Shown: positions 35,866 through 47,681 of the stretch, one piece after another
Numbering within the stretch: the first letter of the stretch is position 1
Layout: every line of letters starts with the position of its first letter
Source of the DNA: Tigriopus japonicus
Taxonomy: Eukaryota; Arthropoda; Copepoda; Harpacticoida; Harpacticidae
DNA length: 64,000 nt
Direction: 5' to 3'
Assembly (NCBI GenBank): GCA_010645155.1
Contig: CM021323.1
Coordinates: forward strand, 11,546,695-11,610,694
The notes under the pieces: model-generated
The model's database searches: none
Told to the model about the DNA's origin: nothing
The model's input: only the letters and a program-made list of their open reading frames with translations
Made by a program: the position numbers and the translations under genes

Positions 35866-37597
35866 CTCCGATGCAACCCTGATTGAAGAGGGTGATTGAG
35901 TTTAAAGTTGAGGTTATCATTTTAAATCTTTAATAACTTCAAAATGGGGCAAAAATCATAATGTCCTTAAAAACCAAAACTATTTTTTCATACAATAATT
36001 GACAACTTCAAATTGACTGTCACCATTTTCAAATCATTAGCGATGCATGAAAAACATCCAAACTTTTCAGAATGAAGAGCAGTTTTAAGGAACTTTCCCA
36101 CATCTGCACTCCAGATGGTGCGATTTTTGCAACTTGAGATCGCTTTTTGAGACATTTAATTTTGGAGTTTCATTCTGTGAACTTGGTTTTTGAAGGGACT
36201 GTAAACTTGAAAACTAATCAACATTCCTTGAGCTACAGAATATACCGGACACTAAATAAACATCTTTTTTGCCTTCAAATTTTGTCATGGTGTTAGATTA
36301 CTAAAAAGAACGAGCAAAGGTTCTAGAAAATACGATTTCCTACCAGAAACGATTTATGTTTCATAATTTGAACATACGATGTGACATGATGTGAAAGTAC
36401 GAAGTGCTTTCAAATGTTAGTACATGTTACAGTAGAACAGTCAAAGATAGACCAAGGAATAACCCTCAGTGTCGGATATTTTGCACACACATGTAGTTTC
36501 AAAACGAGATCACATTCCTAGAAATAATATGAACTCTGGATGGAAGGGAAGAATAAGTAAGGTCCTTGCTGATGTTTACTATTCTAATCCAATTTCGGTT
36601 GTTTCCCTAAAGAAATCAACTTGTGCTCTATCTTGGAAAAAAAATTGAGTAATCTTTTCATGAGGATTCCCAGGGCAGTTGTACCGAAATTATTTGCAAT
36701 CACGCGCGTAATTGTAATTTCAATTACAATTTCATCACAGGTCTGGCAATTAGTCTCTTTTTCTTCGTTTGAATTCTTATAATTGTGCTTTTTTATATTC
36801 TTAAATCTTTCAAACTAAAATACATATTCACTTAAGTTTATTTACCCTAAGTAAAACCTTCAGCCAAAATGAAGGCCATTGTAAGGGTTTTGAGAACGAT
36901 CGTGAAGAAAAATAGTACGAGCAAAAATAGAAGTTGGGGAAGCCAAAGGGTTAGCGTGGTCACAAGGTTTTCAAGACTTTTAAAAAGGTATCAAATAAGT
37001 GTTAAATGGCAGTGTCTTAAAATACTTCTTCATGCGCTTGAAATTCTTTGAACTGATTTTTTAGAAAACTGAAAAAAACTCTTGAAGTAAAAACTGAATA
37101 TCAAAAACCTACATGAAGCAGGATGGGTATAAAACTTTTTTTTTAATATTGTGATTGGAATGTTTAAAATCACACCCTTAATCGCCCTGAAAATTAATGC
37201 CTGTTTAAAAAAAAAGTAATTTGTACTTTGTAATGCCATTCCTTTTTCCAAAAGGAATTCAGGAGTATTGCGTTCCTCATTTTGGAGGAAGGAATGGGAA
37301 CTGTAATCCTTTCCTATCTTCGAGGAATGGCTAACACCCTGAGGATGCCTAAAAAGCCATTTGGCTGTATAATCCCATAATCCCAATAAGTGTCCCATGG
37401 AGGTATTTTAGACGTACATTTTATTTATCTTCTCGCAAGATGAAACCCTCTTAAAGTACAAATCAGTGTTAAATGAAGCAATATTTGAGCATAACTCCAT
37501 ACAGGGACGGCTTCATGTGGTTAACCGTAGTTTGAGTTTTCAACGAAAAAAGTACAACGAAGTTTGTTTGAACGTGCTTTGAATCCATTGATTTTGA

Positions 37598-39745
37598 TTA
37601 ATGGGTGGGTCCAGCAGCTAATGCATTTTTACATGAGGCATTGATCGATAGCGAGGAAGCATATCGTTCCATAGTCTGAACCTCATCCGTCGAATCGTGA
37701 ACATCTTTGGCTTCTGACTTGATTTCCTCGTCTTCATAGAAGATGACCAACCCTTTAGAATAATACCAAACACCAATATCAAACAAAACCCCGATAAACA
37801 TGATTCCAGCTGTGGTCAACATTAAGACCAATCGGAGTTGATCAGAGTCATACAAAAGACAATTCGTGGGCTCCCCGCATTCTTCTTGCCACAAGATACA
37901 AATGTTGTCGATCAGAATACCATACACAACGGGTCCAGGTAACATGGCCAAAAGGGATAGGAAGATCACATTGAAGGCGACCGACAGAGACTTGTCCCTA
38001 ATTTCGATGCATCGTAAGGCCACCAACATGTTTCCGATTCGTCCTGTGCTTCCAAGGATCATGACCACAAACATGGTGATTCCAAAAATGGTAAACACAT
38101 TACCACAATCCACTGGACACCAGCCTTTGAAAGCACTGTCAATTGGAATTGAATCTAATTGTTCCATTTTAGTAGTAATCAGATCTTCCTCGACGTTTTG
38201 TTGTCCCGGGAAAAAGTCGTTCAAGATCCATTCGCGGGAGTATCTGAAATTTGATTGGTTCCAAGCCTCTTGAACACAAGAGCACTCCTCAAAAACCACC
38301 GTGGGTTTGGGGTCTTCGCCATCTCCTTCTTTTTTGTTTGGAATAATTGATTTTTTGACTGAACAACCTGCTTGGCAAGGTGAATAGAAATTGGTCACTC
38401 CATCCTTGGAACAAATTGGTTCCAGCCTTGAAGATGGACACTCACAATCGTGGTTGCATGAAGATTTGATGTCAATGATTCCGTTTTCACGCATGGTTCC
38501 GTGGACCGTTGAAGTTGGGCAACCTAATGTAGAAATTGCAATGAGGGCCCCAAAGAAAATCAGTCCAAGTAAAACACTGTATCCTGAAAGAAATCTGGCA
38601 CTAGGCTTGAATTTGGCAATCAAGAAACCCGAAACGAGCAATCCCAAAGCTTTGGACCCTGTGCCAATCCCGCCAGCATAGGTTGATGAACTGGACCCTG
38701 TGATTCGAAATTGAAACTCAATGTACTTCGGCATAAATGTTCCGAATCCCATGAAGGCAAAAGCATAAAAAATAGATGAGAAAAAGTTGTACATGAAGAG
38801 CTTGTTCTTCAAGAGGCGCATGATCGACGCTCTGAAGGTGTTGGTGTTCATGACTTCGTTGAGACCCGATCTCATAAGGTCCTCTTTCTCCTTGCGATCG
38901 GCATCTGTGCCTTCCTTTGGCAATCTCTGAGGGAAAAAAGCCAAGGGGAACGCAAAGACCAGAATCAAGACTCCAATAATGGGATAGCCCAACCACCAAG
39001 CTCCCACCCATCTTGGATCTGTCTCATCGTAACCAGGATTAATGCCAGGATTAACGTAAGTTTTCAAACAGAACGATGCCAATAGGAACCCAAGTGTGGG
39101 ACCCAACAATCTGAACGTATAAGTGATGCTAAGCATAATGGGCGAGTTTCCATGACCAGAGTTGTCATCCAAGTAAGCGATCCCAAAACTCCAAAAGACA
39201 CAATTCCCAATGCCCGTTAGGACGATACCGATAAACACAATAATTAGACCGACGATATCGATATTCCGTTTTCCCTCGGCATCGCAAGATCCTTCCAATG
39301 ATGCTGGATGATATGCACTTTGGCAGAGGCCAGCTGTGGATGAATGGTTTCTTTGGAATTCCAACTCTTCTAGATCCAAAACCTCCGCCACAGGGGACAA
39401 CCAATGAGGCAAGGCCATAAGGAAGCAGCCAATTCCGGTGCACACCAGTCCCAATGAGGTCCACAAAGGCCTTCGCTTAGCCTTGACGATGAAAGGCAAG
39501 GCAAAGATGAATAGGAATTGACTGATCTCGTTACCAGACATGATGTAGGCCGCCTCTTTGGATTTGATCCCAAACTTTTTCTCGAGTGTACTCAACGTGG
39601 CGGAGAGGTATGTAAAGAGCATAGACTGGATAATGACCAAGATCCCATACAGGACCATGTACACTTTTTTCGAGGCTAATGGTTGTAGACATGCTGGTCG
39701 CCAACCGAAAAGTCCACAAGTCGTATCACGGTTTGAATGACCCAT
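37598..39745 (-). CDS. Organic anion transporting polypeptide (OATP/SLCO family), intronless
   Basis: Single exon, 715 aa, ATG at 39745. OATPs are 12-transmembrane plasma-membrane carriers for large amphipathic organic anions, including steroid and hormone conjugates; in insects one member imports ecdysone. Seen: N-terminal CGLFGWRPACLQPLAS followed by the first membrane helix; repeated hydrophobic helices; the superfamily signature DPRWVGAWWLGYP before helix 6; and a large Cys-rich extracellular Kazal-like loop between helices 9 and 10 (CNHDCECPSSRLEPICSKDG, CSVKKS, CSCVQEAWN). The cytosolic C terminus is short. Length is normal. Which arthropod OATP this corresponds to cannot be told by eye. 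The codons match neighbouring genes and nothing is broken. Confidence 0.93.
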   Translation of the reverse strand: MGHSNRDTTCGLFGWRPACLQPLASKKVYMVLYGILVIIQSMLFTYLSATLSTLEKKFGIKSKEAAYIMSGNEISQFLFIFALPFIVKAKRRPLWTSLGLVCTGIGCFLMALPHWLSPVAEVLDLEELEFQRNHSSTAGLCQSAYHPASLEGSCDAEGKRNIDIVGLIIVFIGIVLTGIGNCVFWSFGIAYLDDNSGHGNSPIMLSITYTFRLLGPTLGFLLASFCLKTYVNPGINPGYDETDPRWVGAWWLGYPIIGVLILVFAFPLAFFPQRLPKEGTDADRKEKEDLMRSGLNEVMNTNTFRASIMRLLKNKLFMYNFFSSIFYAFAFMGFGTFMPKYIEFQFRITGSSSSTYAGGIGTGSKALGLLVSGFLIAKFKPSARFLSGYSVLLGLIFFGALIAISTLGCPTSTVHGTMRENGIIDIKSSCNHDCECPSSRLEPICSKDGVTNFYSPCQAGCSVKKSIIPNKKEGDGEDPKPTVVFEECSCVQEAWNQSNFRYSREWILNDFFPGQQNVEEDLITTKMEQLDSIPIDSAFKGWCPVDCGNVFTIFGITMFVVMILGSTGRIGNMLVALRCIEIRDKSLSVAFNVIFLSLLAMLPGPVVYGILIDNICILWQEECGEPTNCLLYDSDQLRLVLMLTTAGIMFIGVLFDIGVWYYSKGLVIFYEDEEIKSEAKDVHDSTDEVQTMERYASSLSINASCKNALAAGPTH

Positions 39746-40323
39746 GACGGATTAATTGCTCAGGTGTCTATGAGCTGAGATAGTCCATGAATGAATGGGG
39801 GTGGACTAACATCCACATTGAACCTAAAGAAACTAGTGATTATGAGATGAGGGACCGGGAAGGTTTACATAAGAATGTTATCTTTTATCTAACAAAGACC
39901 CATCGACAACTCAGGGGAACTCCTCTTCGAACATTTGTCGCTGCCCAACCCGAATCAATGGGTCAAATGTTGTTGAAATGTCATCTGATTCCACCAAAAA
40001 ATAGGTGAATCGGTAAACTGTTTCTAAAATTACTTCTGTTGTATGTATGTTATAAAATGAAGGCCATTCCTAACCTGAAACATTAAAAATGATCGTTTTT
40101 TGACGTTTACGTGACCTTTATTTAGTGATCAGACACAAATTGTTTTAATAGTATCGCGAAGATTGTGAAGGCAAACATTTGGAATCTCAGAGCAAATATT
40201 GTAGCAATTATTGGAATGAGAATTTGTCAAAAGCTGAGGAAATGCGAAGAGATAAATGAGACAGTCGTATTAAGGCCAAACCGGTTTGCCATTTCTACCC
40301 CTTATTCTTTCATGTCCATCCAT
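39746..40323. other. Short intergenic stretch
   Basis: Promoter side of the transporter and 3' side of the coiled-coil gene, both on the minus strand. No gene or repeat recognised. Confidence 0.4.
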
Positions 40324-40947
40324 TTAAGAAGCACTGTTTTTTCGAGATGAGCAAGGACTCGTTGGTGGAGTTTTTTCGGGAAAGGCACTGCTCGGTGGGA
40401 TCATCTCTTTCAGAGGGGACAAATGAAAACAAGGCGATGATGTGCCCGAATGTCCTCGAGAGCCAGCGGCTGAGGTCGGATACGAGGAAGGCCCTCGATA
40501 AGGCCCGGGTGGGGTCTCAATAGGGTCGAAATTAAACACGTGTCTCTCCTTTGGGCTCTTGGGACTGACCTGGAGTTGCATCGCTCTAAAGCCCTCGGCT
40601 AACTGACTGGTGGAAGGTGTTGAAGTGGCGATGGATCCTGATCGGTGCATCCTTAGATGTGGAAGTCGTTCCAAGTTGATTTGAGGAATTGGATTGGTTT
40701 TGGGAGGCGATCGCATAAGGTGATGTTCACTGTAACTGCTCGCCCGGACTTTTTCTATTGCTTCAGAATGGGCCTGGATAGCCGCTGCCAAGGAATTGGA
40801 ACGTTCCCGGAGTTTATCGATTCGCTCAGCCTTCTCCTTCTCCCATTCCTCTAATTTGGCTTCACGCTCCAACATCTCTTTCTTGTGTTTCTCAATATGC
40901 TTGATGTTGGCGGTCTCGCAAACCATTCTGGCACCAAACAGAGGCAT
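40324..40947 (-). CDS. Coiled-coil, Ser/Pro-rich protein of unknown function
   Basis: An open frame of 207 aa from ATG 40947. I do not recognise the family. Residues about 12-70 are a charged helix with heptad character (HIEKHKKEMLEREAKLEEWE and following), likely a coiled coil. The second half is disordered, rich in Ser and Pro, with several SP/TP sites (SPKSPKER, ETPPGP, SPLKEMIPP, TPPTSP), as in phosphorylated cytoskeletal or adaptor proteins. No signal peptide or membrane segment. Steady reading frame and biased composition argue for a real gene or a last exon; upstream exons between 40948 and 41759 are possible but not evident. Confidence 0.6.
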   Translation of the reverse strand: MPLFGARMVCETANIKHIEKHKKEMLEREAKLEEWEKEKAERIDKLRERSNSLAAAIQAHSEAIEKVRASSYSEHHLMRSPPKTNPIPQINLERLPHLRMHRSGSIATSTPSTSQLAEGFRAMQLQVSPKSPKERHVFNFDPIETPPGPYRGPSSYPTSAAGSRGHSGTSSPCFHLSPLKEMIPPSSAFPEKTPPTSPCSSRKNSAS

Positions 40948-41759
40948 GATTGCGGACTATCTGCCAATCTTGAGCTCGTTGTCCCAATATCACTACTCTA
41001 TAGATGGACAACTCCGTCGTATTACTAAAATACACTTGACATTCGACGCTCTTGGGGCATTTCTTCTCAATTGTGCGCCTTATGCAGGCACATTTCTACA
41101 CTTGTTCCACATTGCAGCAGTATCGCTTTGACTGACAGCTACATGCATTGACTTTTGGGAGTGTGGAAAGACTCTTAAAGGGCCCTTCCAGGCAAAAAGA
41201 GGAACGAATGTCATTGATGTGTAGCCCTGAGGGTTCGCTCTTCTCTTTCTCTCGCTCTTCGAAATTGCCCCAGACCAATTTTTGAGGCGCTTTCTCCCTC
41301 CAACATTTCCGAGCAAGATCCAAGGCCAAGCTAAGGGCAGTTAGTTCCCAGCCAAGAGAGGCATTGTGACCGCTTTTTGTGGTATATTTCTGTATTGGCC
41401 ATACTTGTGTTTGAGCTTATTCCCTTTTCCATTACATTTTCGGCCTTACAGGCCACACTGTTCCAAGGACACCCTGGAAAAAGGTGGGAACGTTGAAGCC
41501 ATACTAATGGATCGTCCATGAGGAAAGAGGCAGGCACCTCCACTTTTCACTAACAATACACAAGAACATCAAGGACACCAAGGACATCAGAACACTATTG
41601 AGTCGCAAATGTTTGGCTTTATTCTTATTGGTCATGGTTTAAATGCTTACAACTCTGACAAAGTGGACCTTTGGAGATGCATCCGTATGATATAACTATG
41701 TAACTAAAGATGAGGGATTATCATTTTTTTGGCAAAGGCAGACGACGTGTGTTTGAGCA
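40948..41759. other. Intergenic stretch
   Basis: Small overlapping frames at 41080-41543 on the minus strand have no recognisable motif. An inverted AATAAA (TTTATT at 41618-41623) is the probable poly(A) signal of DNAL4. Confidence 0.4.
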
Positions 41760-42092
41760 TCAAGCACATTTCCACGCACACACTGCCAGATTCCCGGCGA
41801 AAAACATGTACATGAGGTTCTTGATCTCGTAAGACACTTCAAATCCGAAACCTTCACCCACCACCACGTGCCAAGAGCTCCCGAACTTCTTGTCCAAAAC
41901 CTCTTTAATCATTTTGGCCGCACTTTCGTTGTTAGAAGTGTGTTTCTCACAAGCGTTGACACAGATATCCATGACTTCAGATCGCATGTCCTCATTCATG
42001 TCCGTTTCCTTGACCATTGGATAGGTAAATAGGATCTTCTTGGCTTGGTCTTGTTCATCCTTGGCCAATTCAGTGCCAGTTAATTGAAGCAT
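41760..42092 (-). CDS. DNAL4: Axonemal dynein light chain 4 (LC8 family)
   Basis: 110 aa from ATG 42092. DNAL4 is an LC8-type light chain of axonemal dynein. Seen: FTYPMVKETDMNEDMRSEVMD, then CVNACEKHTSNNESAAKMIKE, and the nearly invariant KKFGSSWHVVVGEGFGFEVS, ending AVCAWKCA (human DNAL4: KKFGSSWHVVIGEGFGFEIT, AVCVWKCS). This separates it from cytoplasmic LC8 (DYNLL), whose block differs. The length is close to the human 105 aa. The exon starts at an acceptor (TTTTGTTCCAG, exon 5' end 42113), so at least one upstream non-coding exon, or a trans-spliced leader, is expected. Presence implies the animal builds motile cilia or flagella, most likely sperm. Confidence 0.94.
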   Translation of the reverse strand: MLQLTGTELAKDEQDQAKKILFTYPMVKETDMNEDMRSEVMDICVNACEKHTSNNESAAKMIKEVLDKKFGSSWHVVVGEGFGFEVSYEIKNLMYMFFAGNLAVCAWKCA

Positions 42093-42113
42093 GTTGAACT
42101 TGGGGAAATAAGT

Positions 42114-43277
42114 CTGGAACAAAAGAATCAGAATTCAATCACAATAGTTTAGTGTAAAATCCAGTAGATGTTGGTTGAAAGCAAGTTGATCGTGGAATGA
42201 GACCACAACGCAGCCTCACCCTTGGTCCTTGTTGTTCCCAAACTTTTTTGGGGAGAGATTGGTAACGAACAATAAACTCGAAGGACCTCAAAACACTGCA
42301 ACAACTGATTTATTATCTGAAGCAAATTCAGACCTTATTGATCCATATATTGAATGAAAATGATTGTGATTAGGGTTATAACTTTTTAAGGTTGAATTCA
42401 ACCGATATCAATGCCGTGTAAATTTTACAATGAGCAATTGATCCACTCGAAACTGACAGTGAGGAAATCAATTGTGTAGCTGAAAACTCTGTCAAGATAA
42501 CTTGTTGTTTGGAGACATGGAAAGGACACCTTAAAGATCCCTCAAACGAACAGGAGAACGTGGGAAGTGGTTCTTAGACTCCTTTGATTAAAGGTCCCTT
42601 TGAAAGTGTATTTGCATAGAAGAAATTTCGGTATCTGGTACAAAAAGCCCCCCAAGGCCCCCTTCCCCCTGAAAACATGCCAGTGTAGGGTTAAAATCGC
42701 TAGAATCAATCAAAAGCAAGCAAGGGGCCATGTCGCTACAAGGAAATGAGCGACTAGGAAATGGACTATTGATCCAACAACAAAGAAGTCAAGTTTCATC
42801 ATTTACTTACACTTCTCAAACTATCAAACACGCACAAGCTGCTCCCAAGTGGAACTGTTGAACACTGCTCAGTCATTCACAGGATGGAATGAAGTGACTA
42901 TGGATGAATCACTGCCAAAGCTTATGTTGTTTTGGGATGATTGCCCCAGGTGACTGATGCCACCAAAGTACTGTACAAACACACTAAGCAAGGGGGGACT
43001 GGCGCACCCTCTTTGCCTACAAAACCTCCCTCGATGGATTCTATTGCAAAACTGCCACTTACTTCATACACTAACCTTCATCAATATTATGCTACAACTC
43101 TAATTTACTATTTCTTATCTGCTTTCAAATGAGAAAGAACCGACCTCTAGTGGGAGAAGTAGGAACTAATGTGCCGTGTCGACACAACAAAACTTGAATT
43201 GATCCACTCAAAAGGCTTAATGGTTCCATCGATCTCTGGGATAGGATAGATATCAACGAATTGAGGCGTGTTTGATA
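42114..43277. other. Intergenic region between divergent DNAL4 and ARL6IP4
   Basis: Holds the upstream part of both genes. No repeats or additional coding sequence recognised. Confidence 0.4.
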
Positions 43278-43877
43278 ATGGAGTCGTCCAAAGATGTTGT
43301 CAAAAAGAGTCACAGAAGCCGTAGTAAATCCAGAAAGAAAGAAAAAAGGGCTCGGAGTGTGTCGCCAGAATTTAAGAAATCAGAGAAGCGAGGAAAAAGA
43401 CGTCGATCTCGATCCTCGTCCTCTTCATCATCCTCGAGCTCTTCTTCATCATCATCGTCAAGTACGGATTCTGAAGAAGAACGTCGACGGCAAAAGAAAA
43501 AAGCCAAGAAGAAAGAAAAGAAAAGATTAAAGAAAGAAGAGAAGAAAAGTAAGAAATTGGCCAAGGCTAAAAGGAAAGAAGAAGAGAAACTTCAACTGAA
43601 ATTGGCCAAAAAGGCCAAGAAAAAAGCCCTTGGACCAACTTTAGAGGAAGTGGAGACACGAAAGAGCCTCAAACCCATGACCAAAGAAGATTGGGACAAG
43701 CAACAGAGTGTGATAAGGAAGGTGTATGATCCGGACACTGGCCGTACTCGTCTCATCAAAGGAGACGGCGAAGTTTTGGAGGAGATCGTAACCTACAACC
43801 GGCACAAAGAAATCAATAAAGTGGCCACTGAGGGGGATGGATCTAGTTTTCAAGTGGCTTTAAAGAAACATGTCTGA
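43278..43877 (+). CDS. ARL6IP4: ARL6IP4/SRp25-like nuclear RS protein
   Basis: 199 aa from ATG 43278. The human relative is a nuclear-speckle protein that influences splice-site choice. Seen: a basic RS/RK N terminus ([18 protein letters not shown]), a run of about 19 Ser followed by TDSEEERRR, a Lys-rich helix, and the diagnostic C-terminal block [52 protein letters not shown], very close to human MTKEQWDARQSVIRRVVDPE and [19 protein letters not shown]. Complete in one exon. It converges on NAMPT, with only 66 bp between stop codons. Confidence 0.92.
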   Translation: MESSKDVVKKSHRSRSKSRKKEKRARSVSPEFKKSEKRGKRRRSRSSSSSSSSSSSSSSSSSTDSEEERRRQKKKAKKKEKKRLKKEEKKSKKLAKAKRKEEEKLQLKLAKKAKKKALGPTLEEVETRKSLKPMTKEDWDKQQSVIRKVYDPDTGRTRLIKGDGEVLEEIVTYNRHKEINKVATEGDGSSFQVALKKHV

Positions 43878-43911
43878 TCATAAGATGTCTTGAAGACGCT
43901 ATTTATTGCTA

Positions 43912-43917
43912 AATTCT
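43912..43917 (-). terminator. Poly(A) signal of NAMPT between convergent stops
   Basis: TTTATT on the plus strand is AATAAA for NAMPT, about 27 bp past its stop. Cleavage would fall close to or inside the ARL6IP4 end, so the two mRNAs probably overlap. Confidence 0.55.
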
Positions 43918-43943
43918 CGCCATAAATATCACATCGAACAATT

Positions 43944-45606
43944 TTAACAGGCCTTCTCCGCCCTTTCACGAATATCGTCAAATTTGTATTCTTTCAGAAG
44001 TGATCCATTTTCGAATACTGGAACAAGTACTTCAATCTGCAAGAGGTAGAGCACAGGTGGATCACAAATCAAAAGCTTGCCTTCAAAATGCTTTTCTCTC
44101 TTTTGTACCTGATTGTCTTTTTTGTGCTCTTTCTTGATGGTCGACAAGAATCCGTTTTCAGAGACCAAGGTCAGATCGCCGGTTTTGCTCTTTTTCCCTG
44201 GATCAGTGATTGGATCCTTGAACACATCCACCTACGCAAGATTTAGTTCAAAATCAGATCGTGCATTCAATCGGTTTTAATACCTGGAATAATTACCTTT
44301 TCCCCTTCGACAATGGCCATACAAGTCTTGTAGGCACATTTTTGAGTATCCCGATTCACTTTTTGGAGCAACGCTCCACCAGATCCAAATGTGACATTTT
44401 CTGTACTCCATCCAGCATCTTCGACAGCTTTCAGGATATCCTTCATGGAATCAAAGGAGATACCATCTCCTTGAACCATACGAATGTTGTCCGGGAGCAT
44501 TTTGAAGCCCTTGGTGTTCACTTTGGAGCAAAATAGTTCTGCTAGTTTATTCAGCACCTTTGGTACAATCTCTGTGGGCTCTCCGGAATCTGGTCGAATC
44601 ACTAATGGTGCGGTTCTCGCTCGGATCAATGATTTCAAATCTTCTCGTGTTCCCAATTGGTCCAAGAAGTCCCAGAGGTTGTAACTATCACTCACCATCG
44701 ACAATGGTACATTGGTGACTCTCTCCAAGACATGCTTGGCGCAATCTAACTCGCGGTCTTTGGTCCAGGTGGTCATTGTACTACGTGATTGAAAAATTAA
44801 AAAAATATATATAATTTAAGTGTCAATCAATTTTTTGAAGTTAAACCACCTGTGTTCCGTGGCAGGAATGGATTTTGGGCTCACTGTGCAGCCCCCATAA
44901 TACTCTTTGATGAACGGGATTGCCGCCAATGTATCCGTTCCATTGAAGTTCACAAGATGAGCGGATCCTCCCAATTGTGCAGCTTCTACACTCGTCACGC
45001 CTCGAAACCCAAAATCATGAAGCTTGTAATTCAACATCTTCAAATTGTCGGCAGTCTTCTCCAAGCTTTTCTTGATGATCCTTTTTTGCATGAACGAATT
45101 AGTGGCCACAGTCATGGGATACCAAGATTGGACCAAGAGGGTCTCAACGTAACTGACCACCCAAGGGACATGCTCATCCGTGGATTCCACTGTGAAAAGG
45201 ACATTTTTGGCAGGAACAAACGTACCTTCAGGCACAGCGGAAATCCTGATTGGCAACTGTCCTCCACATTTATCAACAATGTACTGCCAACCGGCTCTAT
45301 TAAAGATCTTTTCACTTCCAAAGTGATTTTGGAACAGAGTTTGGGCCTCGTCAATGTGTTCTTGCTTGATTTTTCTAGTCAAATACTTTTTCATAATATA
45401 CTGAAGACCATAGAAGATAGTCCCCTCAAATTTACCCCCACGGGACTCAAAGTAAGCCTTCAGATAGGTGGTTCCAGGAGGATATTGGAGGTGATGCGAC
45501 ACCTAGAACAAAGCCAACGATTACCGCATGAGTCATTTCTTTTCCTCAAAATCGAATTCAAGTAAGTTACCTTGTAAGAATCCGCGCCAAAGATGGGATT
45601 GTCCAT
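43944..45606 (-). CDS. NAMPT: Nicotinamide phosphoribosyltransferase
   Basis: Four exons: 45606-45571, 45502-44850, 44780-44297 and 44231-43944, giving 486 aa (human 491), with introns of 65-69 bp. It makes NMN from nicotinamide and PRPP, the rate-limiting salvage step for NAD. Seen: MDNPIFGADSYK joined to VSHHLQYPPGT, matching human DSYKVTHYKQYPPNT; EGTIFYGLQYIMKKYL; VQSWYPMTVATNS; KLHDFGFRG with the nicotinamide-stacking Phe; VNFNGTDT with the base-binding Asp; PATEHS with the catalytic His; VIRPDSGEP with the phosphate-binding Arg; and QGDGI plus FGSGGALLQK. All key residues are present. The tail ...FDDIRERAEKAC lines up with the human end. The 12-codon first exon is short but phase-perfect. 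Confidence 0.96.
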
Positions 45607-47319
45607 GGCGATCGTCGATCATCCAGAAACTGACAACTAGTCACGACTCTCCCGTAGCTCTTGGCTTTTTAGATAGGTTCCTTTCGCAGGTAGGAAATCC
45701 AGGAAATCAAGTATGGACTTGAGGTAAAGAACATCGATTAACGTTTAGTAGTACTAATCCTCGTTGTTCGAGGTTGATGTTGTTAAAATCGTGCCTGATC
45801 TGCACAACGAGACCACCGGTGTGCAAAGCGCGCGCACGTTTATCTTTTGAAATGCAGGCCCGGAAATGAGTTGACGTATGAAAACGAAAACAGGCGCAAG
45901 TTAATTCAGTGTTACCATATCTTGCGCTTTTTGGGGTGCGGGTTGCGCCCCAATGATAATGATGCTCCCCAAATGAATAAGATACCACTTTTGAGAAGTA
46001 AACATGAATTACTACAGTTTGATTCCAACATCTGGAGGCCTTATTGGGCGTGCTCTGATGGTTTTCGGAACATGTCCAATGGCAAGATACGCCTAAGGTA
46101 TTTCAAAACACTTTATCCCACACACTTTAAATCCCTGAATAAAACACACACACACACACACACTCACACACACTTTTAGTTTTACTGACAAATCTGCAAT
46201 ATTTGGGTCTAAAGATACTGCCGGTGTTTACAAAAGCATTCACAATGGTAAAATAAGCAACCCATGAAACTTTGATGACATGAATGTACTTTTCTTAGAT
46301 CTCGGATTGTTGAAACTGAGAATGGGGGATATGTAGTTTTCTAAAAATTGCAAAACACTGCATTATTAAAATTTTGTAAGACCTTGGGTGGCTAAATAAT
46401 CGAAAAATGGGAGTCACACCATGTTTAAAACAAATATTTGTCATCGCTCAGTGGCACTAAAAATAATTAAAAACAGAAAATCAGCAAAAAAAGGGGGTGA
46501 TGTATTTTTCTAAAATAGAAATTTACCAAATATGATGTCAAAAGTGTATTTTTCTGGTTCAAATGTGTCTTCTTATTTCATTGAAATTAAAACTGATACT
46601 TTAGTATTGTACTGGAATTCTAATTGCACTCACAATAATTTCAATTTGAGTTTTATCAATGATAATATATTATACTTGTTAAATTGTAAAATGATTCTGA
46701 AATAGCAAACATTCCCATAATCAGACAGCGCTTTGGTGACTTAAACATACACCTTGATTTGAAATCTGATTAGAGATACACAAAGGTTTCTATCCAACAT
46801 TAAGTGAACCATTGCACAAAAAACAGAGTTGAACTTCACTAAAAGGAATGGAATTAGGAATGCAAAAAACTTCCATTGGATCTTTCCATTACAACTGACT
46901 TGATAGTTGTGCCATTTTTATTCAAAATCTTGATTTCCAAGCACCCTGAGCATAAGTATCCCTTTTTAATGCTCTAGAGAGCTTGGATTTTGCCGTCATG
47001 GGCTTTTTCTCGCGCTTTTTCATGTACCATTAAAAACTTGCGCTTTTGCGCTTTTGGCCCATTTTCTAGCGCTTTTCGATCTTCAACATTTGAAGGCACT
47101 GATGTCAAAACGCAGTACATGAATATTTTTAATTCTTATCTTGAGGCTGGCCTTGAACTTAAAAATAAGTGGCTAAAGGTACAGAAGATTGTTTAGCTAA
47201 AGGTAAGTTTGAGGCGAAGACCACCTTAGATTCAAATGGTAGAAGAGACGGGATAGTGATAGGTTTTGAGGTCGATATGACCGGAGGTTGCGTCGAGGTT
47301 ATCGATTTTTTGAGAGCTC
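45607..47319. other. Intergenic stretch with AC microsatellite
   Basis: No gene recognised. An (AC)n microsatellite lies at 46144-46173. Several GCGCTTTT-like motifs cluster at 46990-47080 and another GCGCTTTTT at about 45925, reminiscent of transposon subterminal motifs, but no ends could be defined. The NAMPT promoter is at the left edge. Confidence 0.4.
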
Positions 47320-47658
47320 ATGGAAATTCCTTTCTCGAGCGACAGTAGTCTTTCCTTATTGAATCTGTTATGCGATTGTCGAAGGGCCTTTAAGGACGAA
47401 ATAAAGTTCGAATCCATCATGAGCCATTTTGACCATAAACCATCGAGCAAGGACTCGTTCTCCCGTGGAGTTACGGCCAATCAAAAGGCCACTATCCGGG
47501 CCTTCGATAAGTTTTATTCCATGTTCCCATCCTTTTTGGATATATTCCCGGACGAGGATGCCTTCTTGAGCTTTGCATTTTGGTTCGTCGCTTGTACGAT
47601 TGTGACTGTCGTGGTGTTATCAAGATTTATCAAAATTCAGCCCTCAGGATTCTTTTAG
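47320..47658 (+). CDS. Small tail-anchored membrane protein, unrecognised
   Basis: 112 aa from ATG 47320. Residues about 1-85 are soluble and mixed-charge. A strong hydrophobic helix, LSFAFWFVACTIVTVVVLSRF, lies about residues 83-103, leaving only nine residues after it, so a C-terminal tail anchor (ER, Golgi or mitochondrial outer membrane) is likely. No family is recognised. The stop lies 23 bp before the TBC1D32 ATG on the same strand, with no room for a separate promoter except inside this frame. Possible meanings: an upstream cistron, a dicistronic pair resolved by trans-splicing (GATTCTTTTAG at the stop looks like a 3' splice site), or a 5'-leader ORF. Gene status is moderately supported by length and helix. 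Confidence 0.5.
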   Translation: MEIPFSSDSSLSLLNLLCDCRRAFKDEIKFESIMSHFDHKPSSKDSFSRGVTANQKATIRAFDKFYSMFPSFLDIFPDEDAFLSFAFWFVACTIVTVVVLSRFIKIQPSGFF

Positions 47659-47681
47659 TTTGTGTTCATTAAATCGCCGCA

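Larger units (their letters stand above)
34430..37597. other. AT-rich non-coding stretch
   Basis: No gene recognised. Frames at 34710-35024 and 37030-37398 have no motif and low-complexity composition. Contains the hairpin at 35047-35080, the tandem repeat at 35695-35865, and, at the right edge, the 3' UTR of the transporter gene with an inverted AATAAA near 37417-37425. Confidence 0.5.

Noticed and set aside
35616..35920. Lys/Pro/Glu-rich and Phe/Gly/Ser-rich frames
   Set aside because: Both are translations of a short tandem DNA repeat.
40948..41543. Upstream exons for the coiled-coil gene
   Set aside because: Small frames exist but none joins in phase with a convincing donor and acceptor.
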